From positions 1,928,501 through 1,992,500 of the forward strand of contig NZ_CP090349.1 in assembly GCF_021398735.1 (NCBI RefSeq): DNA of 64,000 nt, in the 5' to 3' direction. Numbering within the stretch: position 1 is the stretch's first letter; each line of letters begins with the position of its first letter. The DNA is from Methylobacterium oryzae (lineage in GTDB: Bacteria > Pseudomonadota > Alphaproteobacteria > Rhizobiales > Beijerinckiaceae). The position numbers and the translations under genes are program-made. The notes under the pieces were generated by a model. The model was not told the origin of the DNA and ran no database searches. It saw only the letters and a list, made by a program, of their open reading frames with translations. Of this stretch, positions 54,326-63,364 are shown in pieces.

Positions 54326-56197
54326 ATGATGCCGAGCCACACCGCCTCGCCGGTGACTGTCCGCCTGCCGGAGAGCGTGAGTGCCGCGCGCGCCGCCGCG
54401 AAGGCTGCCGACCTCGGCCATCTTCCGGAATGGGACCTCACGGATCTCTATTCCGGCCTCGATGATCCGAACTTCTCCGGCGACATGACCCGCGCCGAGG
54501 AGGAGTGCCGCCGCTTCTCCGAGACCTACGCCGGCCGGATCGCGGAGCTCGCCGCGGGCCCGGACGCGTCCGCGCGGCTGGCCGAGGCGGTGCGCGCCTA
54601 CGAGGGCATCGAGGACCTGCTGGGCAAGCTCATGTCCTTCGCGGGTCTCGTCTATTCCGGCGACACCACCGACGAGGCGCGCGCCAAGTTCTACGGCGAC
54701 ACCCGCGAGCGGCTGACCAGCGCCTCGGCGGATCTCCTCTTCTTCGCCCTGGAGCTGAACCGCGTCGACGATACGGCCATGAACGCCGCGATGGCCGAAG
54801 GGCCGCTCGCCCACTACGCCCCGTGGATCGAGGACCTGCGGCGGGAGAAGCCGCACCAGCTCGACGATCGCACCGAGAAGCTGTTCCTCGAGAAGTCGGT
54901 CACGTCGAACGCCGCCTGGGACCGGCTGTTCAACGAAACGATCGCCGCGCTGCGCTTCACCGTGCAGGGCGAGGAGATGCCGCTGGAGCCGACGCTCAAC
55001 AAGCTTCAGGATCCGGACGGCGCAGTCCGCAAGGAGGCGGCCGGCGCGATCAGCGCGGTCCTGCGCGGTCAGCTGCGGGTGTTCACGCTCATCACCAACA
55101 CGCTGGCGAAGGACAAGGAGATCAGCGACCGCTGGCGCGGGTTCAAGGACGTCGCAGACGCGCGCCACCTGTCGAACCGGGTCGAGCCCGAGGTGGTGGA
55201 AGCCCTCGTCGACGCCGTGCGGGCGGCCTATCCCCGCCTGTCCCACCGCTACTACACGCTCAAGGCGAAGTGGTTCGGGCAGGAGGCTCTGCCCTACTGG
55301 GACCGCAACGCGCCGCTGCCCCGCGTCGAGCAGCGCACGATCCCGTGGACGGAGGCCCGCGACACGGTGCTGTCCGCCTACGACGCCTTCTCGCCGAAGA
55401 TGGCGGGGATCGCGCGGCGCTTCTTCGACGAGCGCTGGATCGACGCACCGACCCGTCCCGGCAAGGCGCCGGGCGCCTTCGCGCATCCGACCGTGCCCTC
55501 CGTCCACCCCTATGTGCTGGTCAACTACCAGGGCAAGCCGCGGGACGTGATGACGCTGGCGCACGAGTTGGGCCACGGCGTCCACCAGGTGCTCGCCGGG
55601 CCGAACGGCGCCCTCATGGCGCCGACGCCCCTGACGCTGGCCGAGACGGCGAGCGTCTTCGGCGAGATGCTGACCTTCCGTCGGCTCCTCGCCGCGACCA
55701 CGGACACGACCCAGCGTCGGGCCATGCTCGCCGCCAAGGTCGAGGACATGATCAACACGGTGGTGCGCCAGATCGCCTTCTACTCGTTCGAGCGGAAGGT
55801 CCATCTCGCCCGCGCCAAGGGCGAGCTGACCACAGATCAGATCAACGCGCTGTGGCTGTCCGTCCAGGCAGAATCGCTCGGTCCGGCCATCACGCTGGAT
55901 TCCGGCTACGAGCCGTTCTGGGCCTACATCCCGCACTTCATCCACTCGCCGTTCTACGTCTACGCCTACGCGTTCGGCGACTGCCTGGTGAACTCGCTCT
56001 ACGGCGTCTACGCCCGGGCGGAGGACGGCTTCGTGGACCGCTACTTCGCGTTGCTCGCGGCCGGTGGCTCGAAGCCATACGGTGAGCTGCTCGCGCCCTT
56101 CGGCCTCGACGCCAAGGACCCGGGCTTCTGGCAGATCGGGCTCGGCATGATCGAGAGCATGATCGTCGAGCTCGAGAGCATGGAAGGACAGGCCTGA
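54326..56197 (+). CDS. pepF: Oligoendopeptidase F (M3 family)
   Basis: This cytosolic zinc peptidase of 623 residues cleaves short peptides. The zinc site HELGHGVH (about residue 413) has the H-E-x-x-H motif, and the distal glutamate is in LAETASVFGEM. The C-terminal IPHFIHSPFYVYAYAFGD is the M3B family signature. WDLTDLYSGLDDP near residue 36 is the usual N-terminal block. The ATG is doubled (54326 and 54329), with GGAGAGGA upstream. A hairpin follows the stop. Confidence 0.93.
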   Translation: MMPSHTASPVTVRLPESVSAARAAAKAADLGHLPEWDLTDLYSGLDDPNFSGDMTRAEEECRRFSETYAGRIAELAAGPDASARLAEAVRAYEGIEDLLGKLMSFAGLVYSGDTTDEARAKFYGDTRERLTSASADLLFFALELNRVDDTAMNAAMAEGPLAHYAPWIEDLRREKPHQLDDRTEKLFLEKSVTSNAAWDRLFNETIAALRFTVQGEEMPLEPTLNKLQDPDGAVRKEAAGAISAVLRGQLRVFTLITNTLAKDKEISDRWRGFKDVADARHLSNRVEPEVVEALVDAVRAAYPRLSHRYYTLKAKWFGQEALPYWDRNAPLPRVEQRTIPWTEARDTVLSAYDAFSPKMAGIARRFFDERWIDAPTRPGKAPGAFAHPTVPSVHPYVLVNYQGKPRDVMTLAHELGHGVHQVLAGPNGALMAPTPLTLAETASVFGEMLTFRRLLAATTDTTQRRAMLAAKVEDMINTVVRQIAFYSFERKVHLARAKGELTTDQINALWLSVQAESLGPAITLDSGYEPFWAYIPHFIHSPFYVYAYAFGDCLVNSLYGVYARAEDGFVDRYFALLAAGGSKPYGELLAPFGLDAKDPGFWQIGLGMIESMIVELESMEGQA

Positions 56198-56202
56198 GCC
56201 GA

Positions 56203-56233
56203 GCGCCGCGGACCCCGTCGGCCCCCGCGGCGC
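56203..56233 (+). terminator. Hairpin after pepF
   Basis: GCGCCGCGG (56203-56211) pairs with CCGCGGCGC (56225-56233) across 13 bases. There is no T-run; possible terminator or decay barrier. Confidence 0.4.
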
Positions 56234-56306
56234 AGGGACCCACGCCCCTGGTTCGCGGCCGGGGGCGGCTTATCTGCGCATCATCGTCAGACAAGCAGAT
56301 CGAGTG

Positions 56307-57668
56307 ATGGCCGAGACCGACCGCGAAGCCAACCGCTTCTCCGCCCGCGCCGGGCGCTACGCCAGCGTGGGCGCCAACGTCGGCGGCGTCGCCGCCCGGA
56401 TGGCCGTGGCACGGCTGTTCGGAAAGGAGGGCACTACCAACGCCGCCGCCCTGGCGCAGGCGCTGGGCGGCCTGAAGGGCCCGATCATGAAGGTGGCCCA
56501 GCTGCTGGCCACCGTTCCGGACCTGCTCCCGCCCGAATACGCGACCGAGCTGCAGAAGCTTCAGGCGGACGCTCCGCCGATGGGCGCGGCCTTCGTCCGG
56601 CGCCGGATGCAGTCGGAGCTCGGCGCCGGCTGGCAGGAGCGCTTCGGCAGCTTCGACCTCAAACCCGCGGCGGCGGCCTCGCTGGGCCAAGTCCATCGCG
56701 CGACCACCAAGGACGGCGAACGTCTCGCCTGCAAGCTCCAGTACCCGGACATGCAGTCGGCCGTGGAGGCCGACCTGAAGCAGCTGGAGGTCGCGTTCGC
56801 GCTGCACCGCCGGATGAACACGTGGCTCGACACGCGCGAGATCGCGAAGGAGATCGGCGCCCGGGTGCGCGAGGAGCTCGACTACGAGCGCGAGGCCAAG
56901 CACGCGGCGCTCTACGGGGCCGTGCAGAAGGACATCGCGGCGGTGCGCGTGCCGCGCGTCTTTCCGGAGCTCTCGACGAAGCGTCTGCTCACGCTCGGCT
57001 GGCTCGACGGGGACAAGATCCTGGGCTTCGCCGACGAGCCGGTCGAGGTGCGCAACCGGATCGCCCAGGCGATGTTCAAGGCGTGGTGGCACCCGTTCAG
57101 CCGGGCAGCGGTGATCCACGGCGACCCGCATCTGGGCAATTACACCGTGTTCTCGGACGCCGGCGAGGCCGCGGGAATCAACCTGCTGGACTACGGCTGC
57201 GTTCGGATCTTCCATCCGCGCTTCGTCGGCGGCGTCGTGGATCTCTACCGCGGCCTGTTGGAGAACGACGATGCCCGCATCGTCCACGCCTACGAGGTCT
57301 GGGGATTCAAGGATCTCGACAAGGAGAAGATCGAGATCCTGAACATCTGGGCCCGCTTCATCTACGGGCCGCTGCTCGAAGACCGTACTCGCACCGTCGC
57401 CGACGGCGTGAAGCCGGGGGAGTACGGTCGCCGACAGGCCTTCCAAGTCCATCAGGCCCTGAAGGAGCGCGGGCCCGTGACTGTCCCGCAGGAATTCGTC
57501 TTCATGGATCGCGCGGCCGTGGGGCTGGGCGCCGTGTTCCTCCACCTCAGATCTGAGCTCAACTACCACCGGTTGTTCGAGGCCGAGATCGAGCATTTCT
57601 CGCTGGACGAACTCACGAAACGCCAGGGCCGGGCACTCACCGAAGCCGGTCTGCCGAAACCGGCCTGA
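56307..57668 (+). CDS. ABC1/UbiB/ADCK-family atypical kinase
   Basis: The product has 453 residues. GPIMKVAQLLATVPDLLP near residue 52 corresponds to the KxGQ block but reads K-V-A-Q. AAAASLGQVHRA is the Ala-rich loop that replaces the P-loop. LACKLQYPD carries the catalytic lysine. VIHGDPHLGNY and LLDYGC are the catalytic and metal loops. Family members act as ATPases or kinases supporting ubiquinone synthesis. This subgroup is distinct from canonical UbiB by its shorter N-terminus and lack of C-terminal membrane spans. ATG 56307 is preceded directly by GTG 56304. Confidence 0.85.
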   Translation: MAETDREANRFSARAGRYASVGANVGGVAARMAVARLFGKEGTTNAAALAQALGGLKGPIMKVAQLLATVPDLLPPEYATELQKLQADAPPMGAAFVRRRMQSELGAGWQERFGSFDLKPAAAASLGQVHRATTKDGERLACKLQYPDMQSAVEADLKQLEVAFALHRRMNTWLDTREIAKEIGARVREELDYEREAKHAALYGAVQKDIAAVRVPRVFPELSTKRLLTLGWLDGDKILGFADEPVEVRNRIAQAMFKAWWHPFSRAAVIHGDPHLGNYTVFSDAGEAAGINLLDYGCVRIFHPRFVGGVVDLYRGLLENDDARIVHAYEVWGFKDLDKEKIEILNIWARFIYGPLLEDRTRTVADGVKPGEYGRRQAFQVHQALKERGPVTVPQEFVFMDRAAVGLGAVFLHLRSELNYHRLFEAEIEHFSLDELTKRQGRALTEAGLPKPA

Positions 57669-57790
57669 TTCGACGCGAAGATGCACCGGGAGAGCGATCA
57701 ACTTGCGTGCGTCCGATTGCGGCAGGTAAACGCTTGAGCTACATCCGACCGCGACCGCAAGAAGTCGCGTCTTAGGGAAACGAGCGCACG

Positions 57791-58084
57791 ATGGCCGAGA
57801 GTGACACGGTGGCCGGGCACACCTACAGCCCGGCGATGGACGCGACGACGCACGAGCAGACCTATCGCGGATTTGTCCGGTTCGTCGAAATCGCCACTGG
57901 CGTCGTCATCTGCTGGGTGCTGGCCCTCGCCATCGGCGGGATCCGCGAGGCGTGGCTGCTGGCCATCGTCGGCGTGATCGCCTCCGGAGCCGCGGGCGCG
58001 GTGGGCGCCCTCGCGCCGGCCGTGGGGTGGAAGGCCCCGCTGGTCGTCGGCATTCTCCTGGTCCTCTACCTGTTCTTCGCCTGA
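57791..58084 (+). CDS. aa3-type cytochrome c oxidase subunit IV-like small membrane protein
   Basis: The product has 97 residues. MDATTHEQTYRGFVRFVEIATGVVIC, read in pieces as HEQTYRGFVRF and then a hydrophobic span, matches the short bacterial aa3 oxidase subunit IV family (COX4_pro_2). That family has H-E-x-T-Y-x-x-F followed by one helix. Here two more hydrophobic segments follow (WLLAIVGVIASGAAGAVGALA and PLVVGILLVLYLFF), so it is longer than the usual 45-50 residues. It precedes the pnt genes, an arrangement I recall from other alphaproteobacteria. A direct role in the oxidase is not shown. Confidence 0.65.
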   Translation: MAESDTVAGHTYSPAMDATTHEQTYRGFVRFVEIATGVVICWVLALAIGGIREAWLLAIVGVIASGAAGAVGALAPAVGWKAPLVVGILLVLYLFFA

Positions 58085-58165
58085 GAGGGCCGTGGGCGGC
58101 GGCGTCGAGCGTCGCCGCGGATGACGAACCCGCTCGCGTTCGCCGGGCGGGTCGCTGACACATTG

Positions 58166-58195
58166 TTGGCAATTAAATTGGGCGCAAGTTACATT
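58166..58195 (+). promoter_or_regulatory. Candidate promoter of the pnt operon
   Basis: TTGGCA (58166-58171) and TACATT (58190-58195) are 18 bases apart, about 97 bases before the pntAA ATG, in an AT-rich patch of an otherwise GC-rich spacer. Confidence 0.4.
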
Positions 58196-58291
58196 CCGGC
58201 CGCATCCATCGCGGTATCGTAGATCCGCCTCTCGAAAAGCTGCGCCGGTTCGCGCATTCGAAAGGCCGAGCTTTTCCAGGGGAACCCTCGC

Positions 58292-59521
58292 ATGCGCATT
58301 GCTGTGCTGTCCGAGACGGACTCCGCGGAGCCGCGCGTCGCCGCGGTTCCTGAGACCGTCAAGAAGTTCAAGACTCTCGGTGCCGACGTCGTGGTGCAGT
58401 CCGGGGCCGGTCAAAAGGCCGGAATCCTGGACTCCGAGTACGAGGCCGCCGGCGCCAGCATCGCTGGGAGCGCCGCCGATGCTGCCGGGGATGCCGACCT
58501 CGTGCTCAAGGTCCGGCGCCCGAGCGCCGAGGAGCTGCCGCAGTTGAAGCGCGGCGCCACCGTGATCGCGATCATGGACCCCTACGGCAACGAGGACGCC
58601 CTCAAGGCGATGGCCGAGGCGGGGATCAACGGCTTCGCCATGGAGCTGATGCCCCGCATCACCCGCGCGCAGGTGATGGACGTCCTGTCCTCGCAGGCGA
58701 ATCTCGCCGGCTACCGCGCGGTCGTCGACGGCGCCGCCGAGTACGGGCGGGCCATGCCGATGATGATGACCGCCGCCGGCACCGTGCCGGCCGCCCGCGT
58801 CTTCGTCATGGGCGTCGGCGTGGCCGGCCTCCAGGCCATCGCGACAGCCCGCCGGCTCGGCGCGGTCGTCACCGCCACCGATGTCCGGCCCGCCACCAAG
58901 GAGCAGGTCGAATCGCTCGGCGCCAAATTCGTCGCCGTCGAGGACGACGAATTCAAGCAGGCCGAGACGGCCGGCGGTTACGCCAAGGAGATGTCAGCCG
59001 AGTACCAGAAGAAGCAGGCGGAGCTGGTCAAGGGCCACATCGCCAAGCAGGACATCGTCATCACCACCGCACTGATCCCGGGCCGGCCGGCGCCGAAGCT
59101 GGTCTCCGAGGAGATGGTGGCGTCGATGAAGCCGGGTTCGGTCCTCGTCGATCTTGCGGTGGAGCGCGGCGGCAACGTCGCCGGCGCCAAGGCTGGCGAG
59201 GTCGTCACGAACGATCGCGGCGTGAAGATCGTCGGCCACGTCAACGTGCCGGGGCGGCTCGCCGCCACCTCGTCGAGCCTCTACTCTCGCAACCTCTACG
59301 CCTTCGTCGAGACCCTGATCGACAAGGAATCGAAGGCGCTGGCCATCAACTGGGACGACGAGCTGGTGAAGGCCACGAACCTCACCCGAGACGGCTCGGT
59401 CGTCCACGCATCCTTCCAGCCCAAGACCGATGGCGCAGCCTCGGAAGCCGCCTCCGTGGGGCTGGCCAAGTCGGAGGCCAGCAAGGCGTCCGGTGCGGCC
59501 ACCCCGGCAGGCGCGCAGTGA
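58292..59521 (+). CDS. pntAA: NAD(P) transhydrogenase subunit alpha part 1
   Basis: This is the NAD(H)-binding domain I of the proton-translocating transhydrogenase, which uses the proton gradient to make NADPH from NADH. The product has 409 residues. RVAAVPETVKKF near the start, ARVFVMGVGVAGLQAIATARRLGAVVTATDVR (Rossmann, about 168-199, seen as VMGVGVAGLQAIA) and GVKIVGHVNVPGRLAATSS are the family landmarks. The C-terminal tail is Ala/Ser-rich. GGGGAA precedes the ATG. The three-gene split (pntAA, pntAB, pntB) is the alphaproteobacterial form. Confidence 0.95.
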   Translation: MRIAVLSETDSAEPRVAAVPETVKKFKTLGADVVVQSGAGQKAGILDSEYEAAGASIAGSAADAAGDADLVLKVRRPSAEELPQLKRGATVIAIMDPYGNEDALKAMAEAGINGFAMELMPRITRAQVMDVLSSQANLAGYRAVVDGAAEYGRAMPMMMTAAGTVPAARVFVMGVGVAGLQAIATARRLGAVVTATDVRPATKEQVESLGAKFVAVEDDEFKQAETAGGYAKEMSAEYQKKQAELVKGHIAKQDIVITTALIPGRPAPKLVSEEMVASMKPGSVLVDLAVERGGNVAGAKAGEVVTNDRGVKIVGHVNVPGRLAATSSSLYSRNLYAFVETLIDKESKALAINWDDELVKATNLTRDGSVVHASFQPKTDGAASEAASVGLAKSEASKASGAATPAGAQ

Positions 59522-59545
59522 AGCCTGGCCGAGAGGAGTAGCAGA

Positions 59546-60001
59546 ATGGCAAACGTCATCGTCCCTCCCGATCAGGCGGCCGATCAGGCCCGCGTGCTGG
59601 CCGACGCCGCGCGCGCCGCGGCCGCGGTGGCGCGCAACGCCGCCGACCAGGCGCAGGTCATCGCCGACGGCATGGGCCACGGGCTCAGCGCCGCCACCGG
59701 CGGCGCGGTCGATCCGACCGTGTTCCGGCTCGCGATCTTCGTGCTGGCGATCTTCGTCGGCTACTACGTGGTCTGGTCGGTGACCCCGGCCCTGCACACC
59801 CCGCTCATGTCGGTGACCAACGCGATCTCGTCGGTGATCATCGTCGGCGCTATCCTGGCGGTCGGCGTTCCGCTGATCGAGAAGGGCACGGGCCTCGCCC
59901 GGTTCTTCGGCTTCATCGGCATCGTGCTCGCCAGCGTGAACATCTTCGGCGGCTTCCTCGTCACGCAGCGCATGCTCGGCATGTACAAGAAGAAGGGCTG
60001 A
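59546..60001 (+). CDS. pntAB: NAD(P) transhydrogenase subunit alpha part 2
   Basis: The product has 151 residues and supplies the membrane part (part of domain II) that E. coli has at the PntA C-terminus. Spans include [31 protein letters not shown] and [20 protein letters not shown], ending in [25 protein letters not shown] is a conserved proton-channel segment. The N-terminal 50 residues are Ala-rich and polar, probably a cytoplasmic extension. AGAGGAG precedes the ATG. pntB starts 4 bases after its stop. Confidence 0.94.
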   Translation: MANVIVPPDQAADQARVLADAARAAAAVARNAADQAQVIADGMGHGLSAATGGAVDPTVFRLAIFVLAIFVGYYVVWSVTPALHTPLMSVTNAISSVIIVGAILAVGVPLIEKGTGLARFFGFIGIVLASVNIFGGFLVTQRMLGMYKKKG

Positions 60002-60005
60002 GCCG

Positions 60006-61403
60006 GTGTCAGAGAACGTCTCCTCCCTTCTCTATATCGTCGCCGGCGTCCTGTTCATCATGGCGCTGCGGGGGCTCTCGCACCCCACGACCTCCCGGCA
60101 GGGCAACCTGTACGGCATGGTCGGCATGGGGCTCGCCATCCTGACCACTCTGGTCGGCCACCCGCCGGCGGGTGCCGGCGCCTGGATCCTCGTCCTGCTG
60201 GGCTTAGGGCTCGGCGGCGGCGCCGGCGCGGTGATCGCCAAGCGCGTGCCGATGACCGCGATGCCGCAGCTCGTGGCGGCCTTCCACTCGCTGGTCGGCC
60301 TCGCGGCCGTCTTCGTGGCCGCGGGCGCCCTCTACGCACCGCAAGCGTTCGGCATCATCGAGAACGGGCACTTCCACAAGCAGTCGCTGTTCGAGATGGG
60401 TCTCGGCGTGGCCATCGGCGCCATCACCTTCACCGGCTCGGTGATCGCCTTCGCCAAGCTCGACGGGCGCATGTCCGGCAAGCCGATCATGCTGCCTCAG
60501 CGCCACCTCATCAACGCGCTGCTGGCCGCCGGCCTCGTGCTGCTGATCGCCCTGTTCATCGGCACCGAGTCGAAGGCGATCTTCTGGCTGATCGTCATCG
60601 CCTCGCTGGTGCTCGGCGGCCTGATCATCATCCCGATCGGCGGCGCCGATATGCCGGTGGTCGTGTCGATGCTCAACTCGTACTCGGGCTGGGCGGCGGC
60701 CGGGATCGGCTTCACCCTGGGCAACCTCGCGCTGATCATCACCGGCTCGCTGGTCGGGTCCTCGGGCGCGATCCTGTCCTACATCATGTGCCACGCGATG
60801 AACCGGTCGTTCATCTCGGTGATCCTCGGCGGCTTCGGTGGCGACACCGCCGCGGCCGGCACCGGCCAGGTCGAGACCCGGCCCGTGAAGCAGGGTTCGG
60901 CCGACGACGCGGCCTACATCATGAAGAACGCCGAGCGGGTCATCATCGTCCCGGGCTACGGCATGGCGGTCGCCCAGGCGCAGCACTCCCTGCGCGAGAT
61001 GGCCGACATGCTGAAGAAGGAGGGCGTCGACGTGAAGTATGCCATCCACCCGGTGGCGGGCCGCATGCCGGGCCACATGAACGTGCTGCTCGCCGAGGCC
61101 AACGTGCCCTACGACGAGGTCTTCGAACTGGAGGACATCAACGGTGAGTTCCCGCAGGCGGACGTCGCCTTCGTGATCGGCGCCAACGACGTCACCAACC
61201 CGGCCGCCAAGACCGACAAGGCCTCGCCGATCTACGGCATGCCGATCCTCGACGTGGAGAAGGCCAAGACCGTGCTGTTCATCAAGCGCGGCATGGGCTC
61301 CGGCTACGCGGGTGTCGAGAACGAGGTGTTCTTCCGCGACAACACCATGATGCTGTTCGGCGACGCCAAGAAGGTCGTGGACAGCGTGCTGAAGTCGCTC
61401 TGA
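60006..61403 (+). CDS. pntB: NAD(P) transhydrogenase subunit beta
   Basis: The product has 465 residues and starts with GTG. The N-terminal half has eight or nine membrane spans of the proton channel, including VAAFHSLVGLAAVFVAAG and the polar residues near SYSGWAAAG. The C-terminal domain III binds NADP(H): VIIVPGYGMAVAQAQH, VKYAIHPVAGRMPGHMNVLLAEA, and GANDVTNPAA near the end. With PntAA and PntAB it forms the enzyme that supplies NADPH. A GNRA-loop terminator follows. Confidence 0.96.
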   Translation: MSENVSSLLYIVAGVLFIMALRGLSHPTTSRQGNLYGMVGMGLAILTTLVGHPPAGAGAWILVLLGLGLGGGAGAVIAKRVPMTAMPQLVAAFHSLVGLAAVFVAAGALYAPQAFGIIENGHFHKQSLFEMGLGVAIGAITFTGSVIAFAKLDGRMSGKPIMLPQRHLINALLAAGLVLLIALFIGTESKAIFWLIVIASLVLGGLIIIPIGGADMPVVVSMLNSYSGWAAAGIGFTLGNLALIITGSLVGSSGAILSYIMCHAMNRSFISVILGGFGGDTAAAGTGQVETRPVKQGSADDAAYIMKNAERVIIVPGYGMAVAQAQHSLREMADMLKKEGVDVKYAIHPVAGRMPGHMNVLLAEANVPYDEVFELEDINGEFPQADVAFVIGANDVTNPAAKTDKASPIYGMPILDVEKAKTVLFIKRGMGSGYAGVENEVFFRDNTMMLFGDAKKVVDSVLKSL

Positions 61404-61428
61404 GACCCAGGTCTCCGGCAGCGTCGAG

Positions 61429-61453
61429 GGGCGGGCAGCGATGCCCGCCCTTT
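61429..61453 (+). terminator. Terminator of the pnt operon
   Basis: GGGCGGGCA (61429-61437) pairs perfectly with TGCCCGCCC (61442-61450) around the tetraloop GCGA, a stable GNRA loop, followed by TTTC. This is the clearest intrinsic terminator in the window. Confidence 0.8.
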
Positions 61454-61525
61454 CTCGTTGTGGCGATCGGGTTCACCGTCGCTGTTGCGGCGGGGCGCAA
61501 GATTCCCCGCGCCGGCCGGTGTAGG

Positions 61526-63352
61526 GTGGCGCCCGTGTCGTCCGCTCCGCTCCTCGCCGAATTGCCGCCCTTCCTGGGTGTGGCCGCCTCCGTGACCGGC
61601 CGGCGCTGGCAGGAGCGCTGCGGCGGCGCGGCCGTCCAGAATCACATCGCCAAGATGGTCCAGGCCCACGGCCTGCCGGAACTGCTGGCCCGGGTGCTCG
61701 CGGGACGCGGGATCGTACCGGAGGCGGCGCCCCGCCACCTCGCCCCGCGCCTGCGGGACCTGATGCCGGATCCGGACACGCTGCTCGACATGGAGGCGGC
61801 CGTCCGCCGACTCGTTCGGGCGGTGAAGCGCGGGGAGACCGTGGCGGTTTTCGGCGATTACGACGTCGACGGCGCCGCGAGCGCGGCCCTGCTCGCCGGA
61901 TACCTCCGCGAGCTGGGTTTGCGCGCGCCGATCCACATTCCCGACCGGATCACCGAGGGCTACGGACCCAACATCGCGGCGATCACCGCGCTCGCGGCCG
62001 AGGGCGCGACGCTCCTTATCTGCGTCGATTGCGGGACGAGCGGCCACGCGCCCCTGGAGGAGGCCGAGAAATCCGGCCTGGACGTCATCGTCCTCGACCA
62101 CCACGCGGCCTCCGAGGTGCTCCCGCCGGCTCGCGCCGTGGTCAACCCGAATCGCCTCGACGACCTCTCGGGCCTCGGCCATCTCTGCGCCGCCGGCATC
62201 GTGTTCCTGACCCTGGTCGCGCTGAACCGCGCCCTGCGGCAGGACGGCTTCTTCGGCGGCCATCGTCCCGAACCGCAGCTCACCGACGCCCTCGATCTCG
62301 TCGCCCTGGCGACCGTTGCCGACGTTGTGCCCCTCACGGGCCTCAACCGGGCCTTCGTGACCCAGGGCCTCACGGTGATGCGCCATCGCGGCCGCACCGG
62401 GCTCGCGGCGCTGCTGGACGCCGCCTCGCTCGGCGAGCCGCCGGAAGCCTGGCACCTCGGCTTCGTCCTCGGGCCGCGCATCAATGCCGGGGGCCGCATC
62501 GGCGATTCGGCACTGGGCGCCCGCCTGCTGACCACGGCGGACCCGAGCGAGGCGGCCCGGATCGCCGCCGACCTCGATCGGCTGAACCGCGAGCGCCAGG
62601 CGATCGAGGCGCAGGCCGTCCAGGAGGCCGAGGCCGAGATGGACCGGGCGCTGACGCTGGATCCGGCCCGCACCGTGCTGGTGATCGCCAGCGCCGAGTG
62701 GCACCCCGGCATCGTCGGCCTCATCGCCTCGCGGTTGAAGGAGCGCTTCAACCGCCCGGCCTTCGCGTTCGCGATCCGCCCGGACGGCACCGCCACGGGG
62801 TCTGGGCGCTCGATCCCGGGCGCGGATCTCGGGCTCGCGGTCCGCGCCTGCGTCGAGGCCCGGCTCGCCAGCAAGGGCGGCGGCCACGCCATGGCGGCCG
62901 GCGTCACCGTGCGGGCCGACGACATCCCACGCTTCGAGGCGCACCTGGCGATGCTGCTCGGGGCGAGCGTCGCGGTGGCCCGCGCGGCCGACGCCCTGCT
63001 GATCGACGGCGGCCTCAGCGCCGGCGGCGCCACCGCGGAGACGGTCCGGCTGCTGCAGCAGGCCGGCCCGTTCGGCCAGGGCGCGCCCGAGCCGCTCTTC
63101 GCGCTGGGCCGGCATCGCCTCGTCGATGCCGGCGTGGTCGGCTCGAACCATGTCAGGGCGCGACTGCGCAGCCGCGACGGTCAGGTGGTCGGGGCGATCT
63201 GCTTCCGCGCGGCCGAACGGCCGCTCGGCCTCGCCCTCCTGAACGGGATCGGCCGAGAGATGCACGTGGCCGGGACCCTCTCCTGCGACCGCTGGCGCGG
63301 CGCCGAGCGGGCCCAGCTCCGGATCGTCGATCTCGCGCGGTCCGAACCCTGA
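61526..63352 (+). CDS. recJ: Single-stranded-DNA-specific exonuclease RecJ
   Basis: RecJ is a 5'-3' exonuclease for recombination and mismatch or base-excision repair. The product has about 608 residues. The DHH-family motifs are VAVFGDYDVDGAASAALL (motif I), ICVDCGTS and VIVLDHHAAS. The C-terminal DHHA1 domain has SKGGGHAMAAGVTV. GPRINAGGRIGDS is also typical. The start is uncertain: GTG 61526 and GTG 61535 give a usual N-terminus, whereas an open frame back to 61460 would run into the pnt terminator region. It converges with the CAP-domain gene across 12 bases. Confidence 0.93.
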   Translation: MAPVSSAPLLAELPPFLGVAASVTGRRWQERCGGAAVQNHIAKMVQAHGLPELLARVLAGRGIVPEAAPRHLAPRLRDLMPDPDTLLDMEAAVRRLVRAVKRGETVAVFGDYDVDGAASAALLAGYLRELGLRAPIHIPDRITEGYGPNIAAITALAAEGATLLICVDCGTSGHAPLEEAEKSGLDVIVLDHHAASEVLPPARAVVNPNRLDDLSGLGHLCAAGIVFLTLVALNRALRQDGFFGGHRPEPQLTDALDLVALATVADVVPLTGLNRAFVTQGLTVMRHRGRTGLAALLDAASLGEPPEAWHLGFVLGPRINAGGRIGDSALGARLLTTADPSEAARIAADLDRLNRERQAIEAQAVQEAEAEMDRALTLDPARTVLVIASAEWHPGIVGLIASRLKERFNRPAFAFAIRPDGTATGSGRSIPGADLGLAVRACVEARLASKGGGHAMAAGVTVRADDIPRFEAHLAMLLGASVAVARAADALLIDGGLSAGGATAETVRLLQQAGPFGQGAPEPLFALGRHRLVDAGVVGSNHVRARLRSRDGQVVGAICFRAAERPLGLALLNGIGREMHVAGTLSCDRWRGAERAQLRIVDLARSEP

Positions 63353-63364
63353 GACGCCCCGGCG

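Noticed and set aside
58155..58180. Possible PpsR or FNR site before pntAA (GACACATTGTTGGCAATTAA)
   Set aside because: It does not fit TGTC-N10-GACA or TTGAT-N4-ATCAA. Treated only as a promoter candidate.
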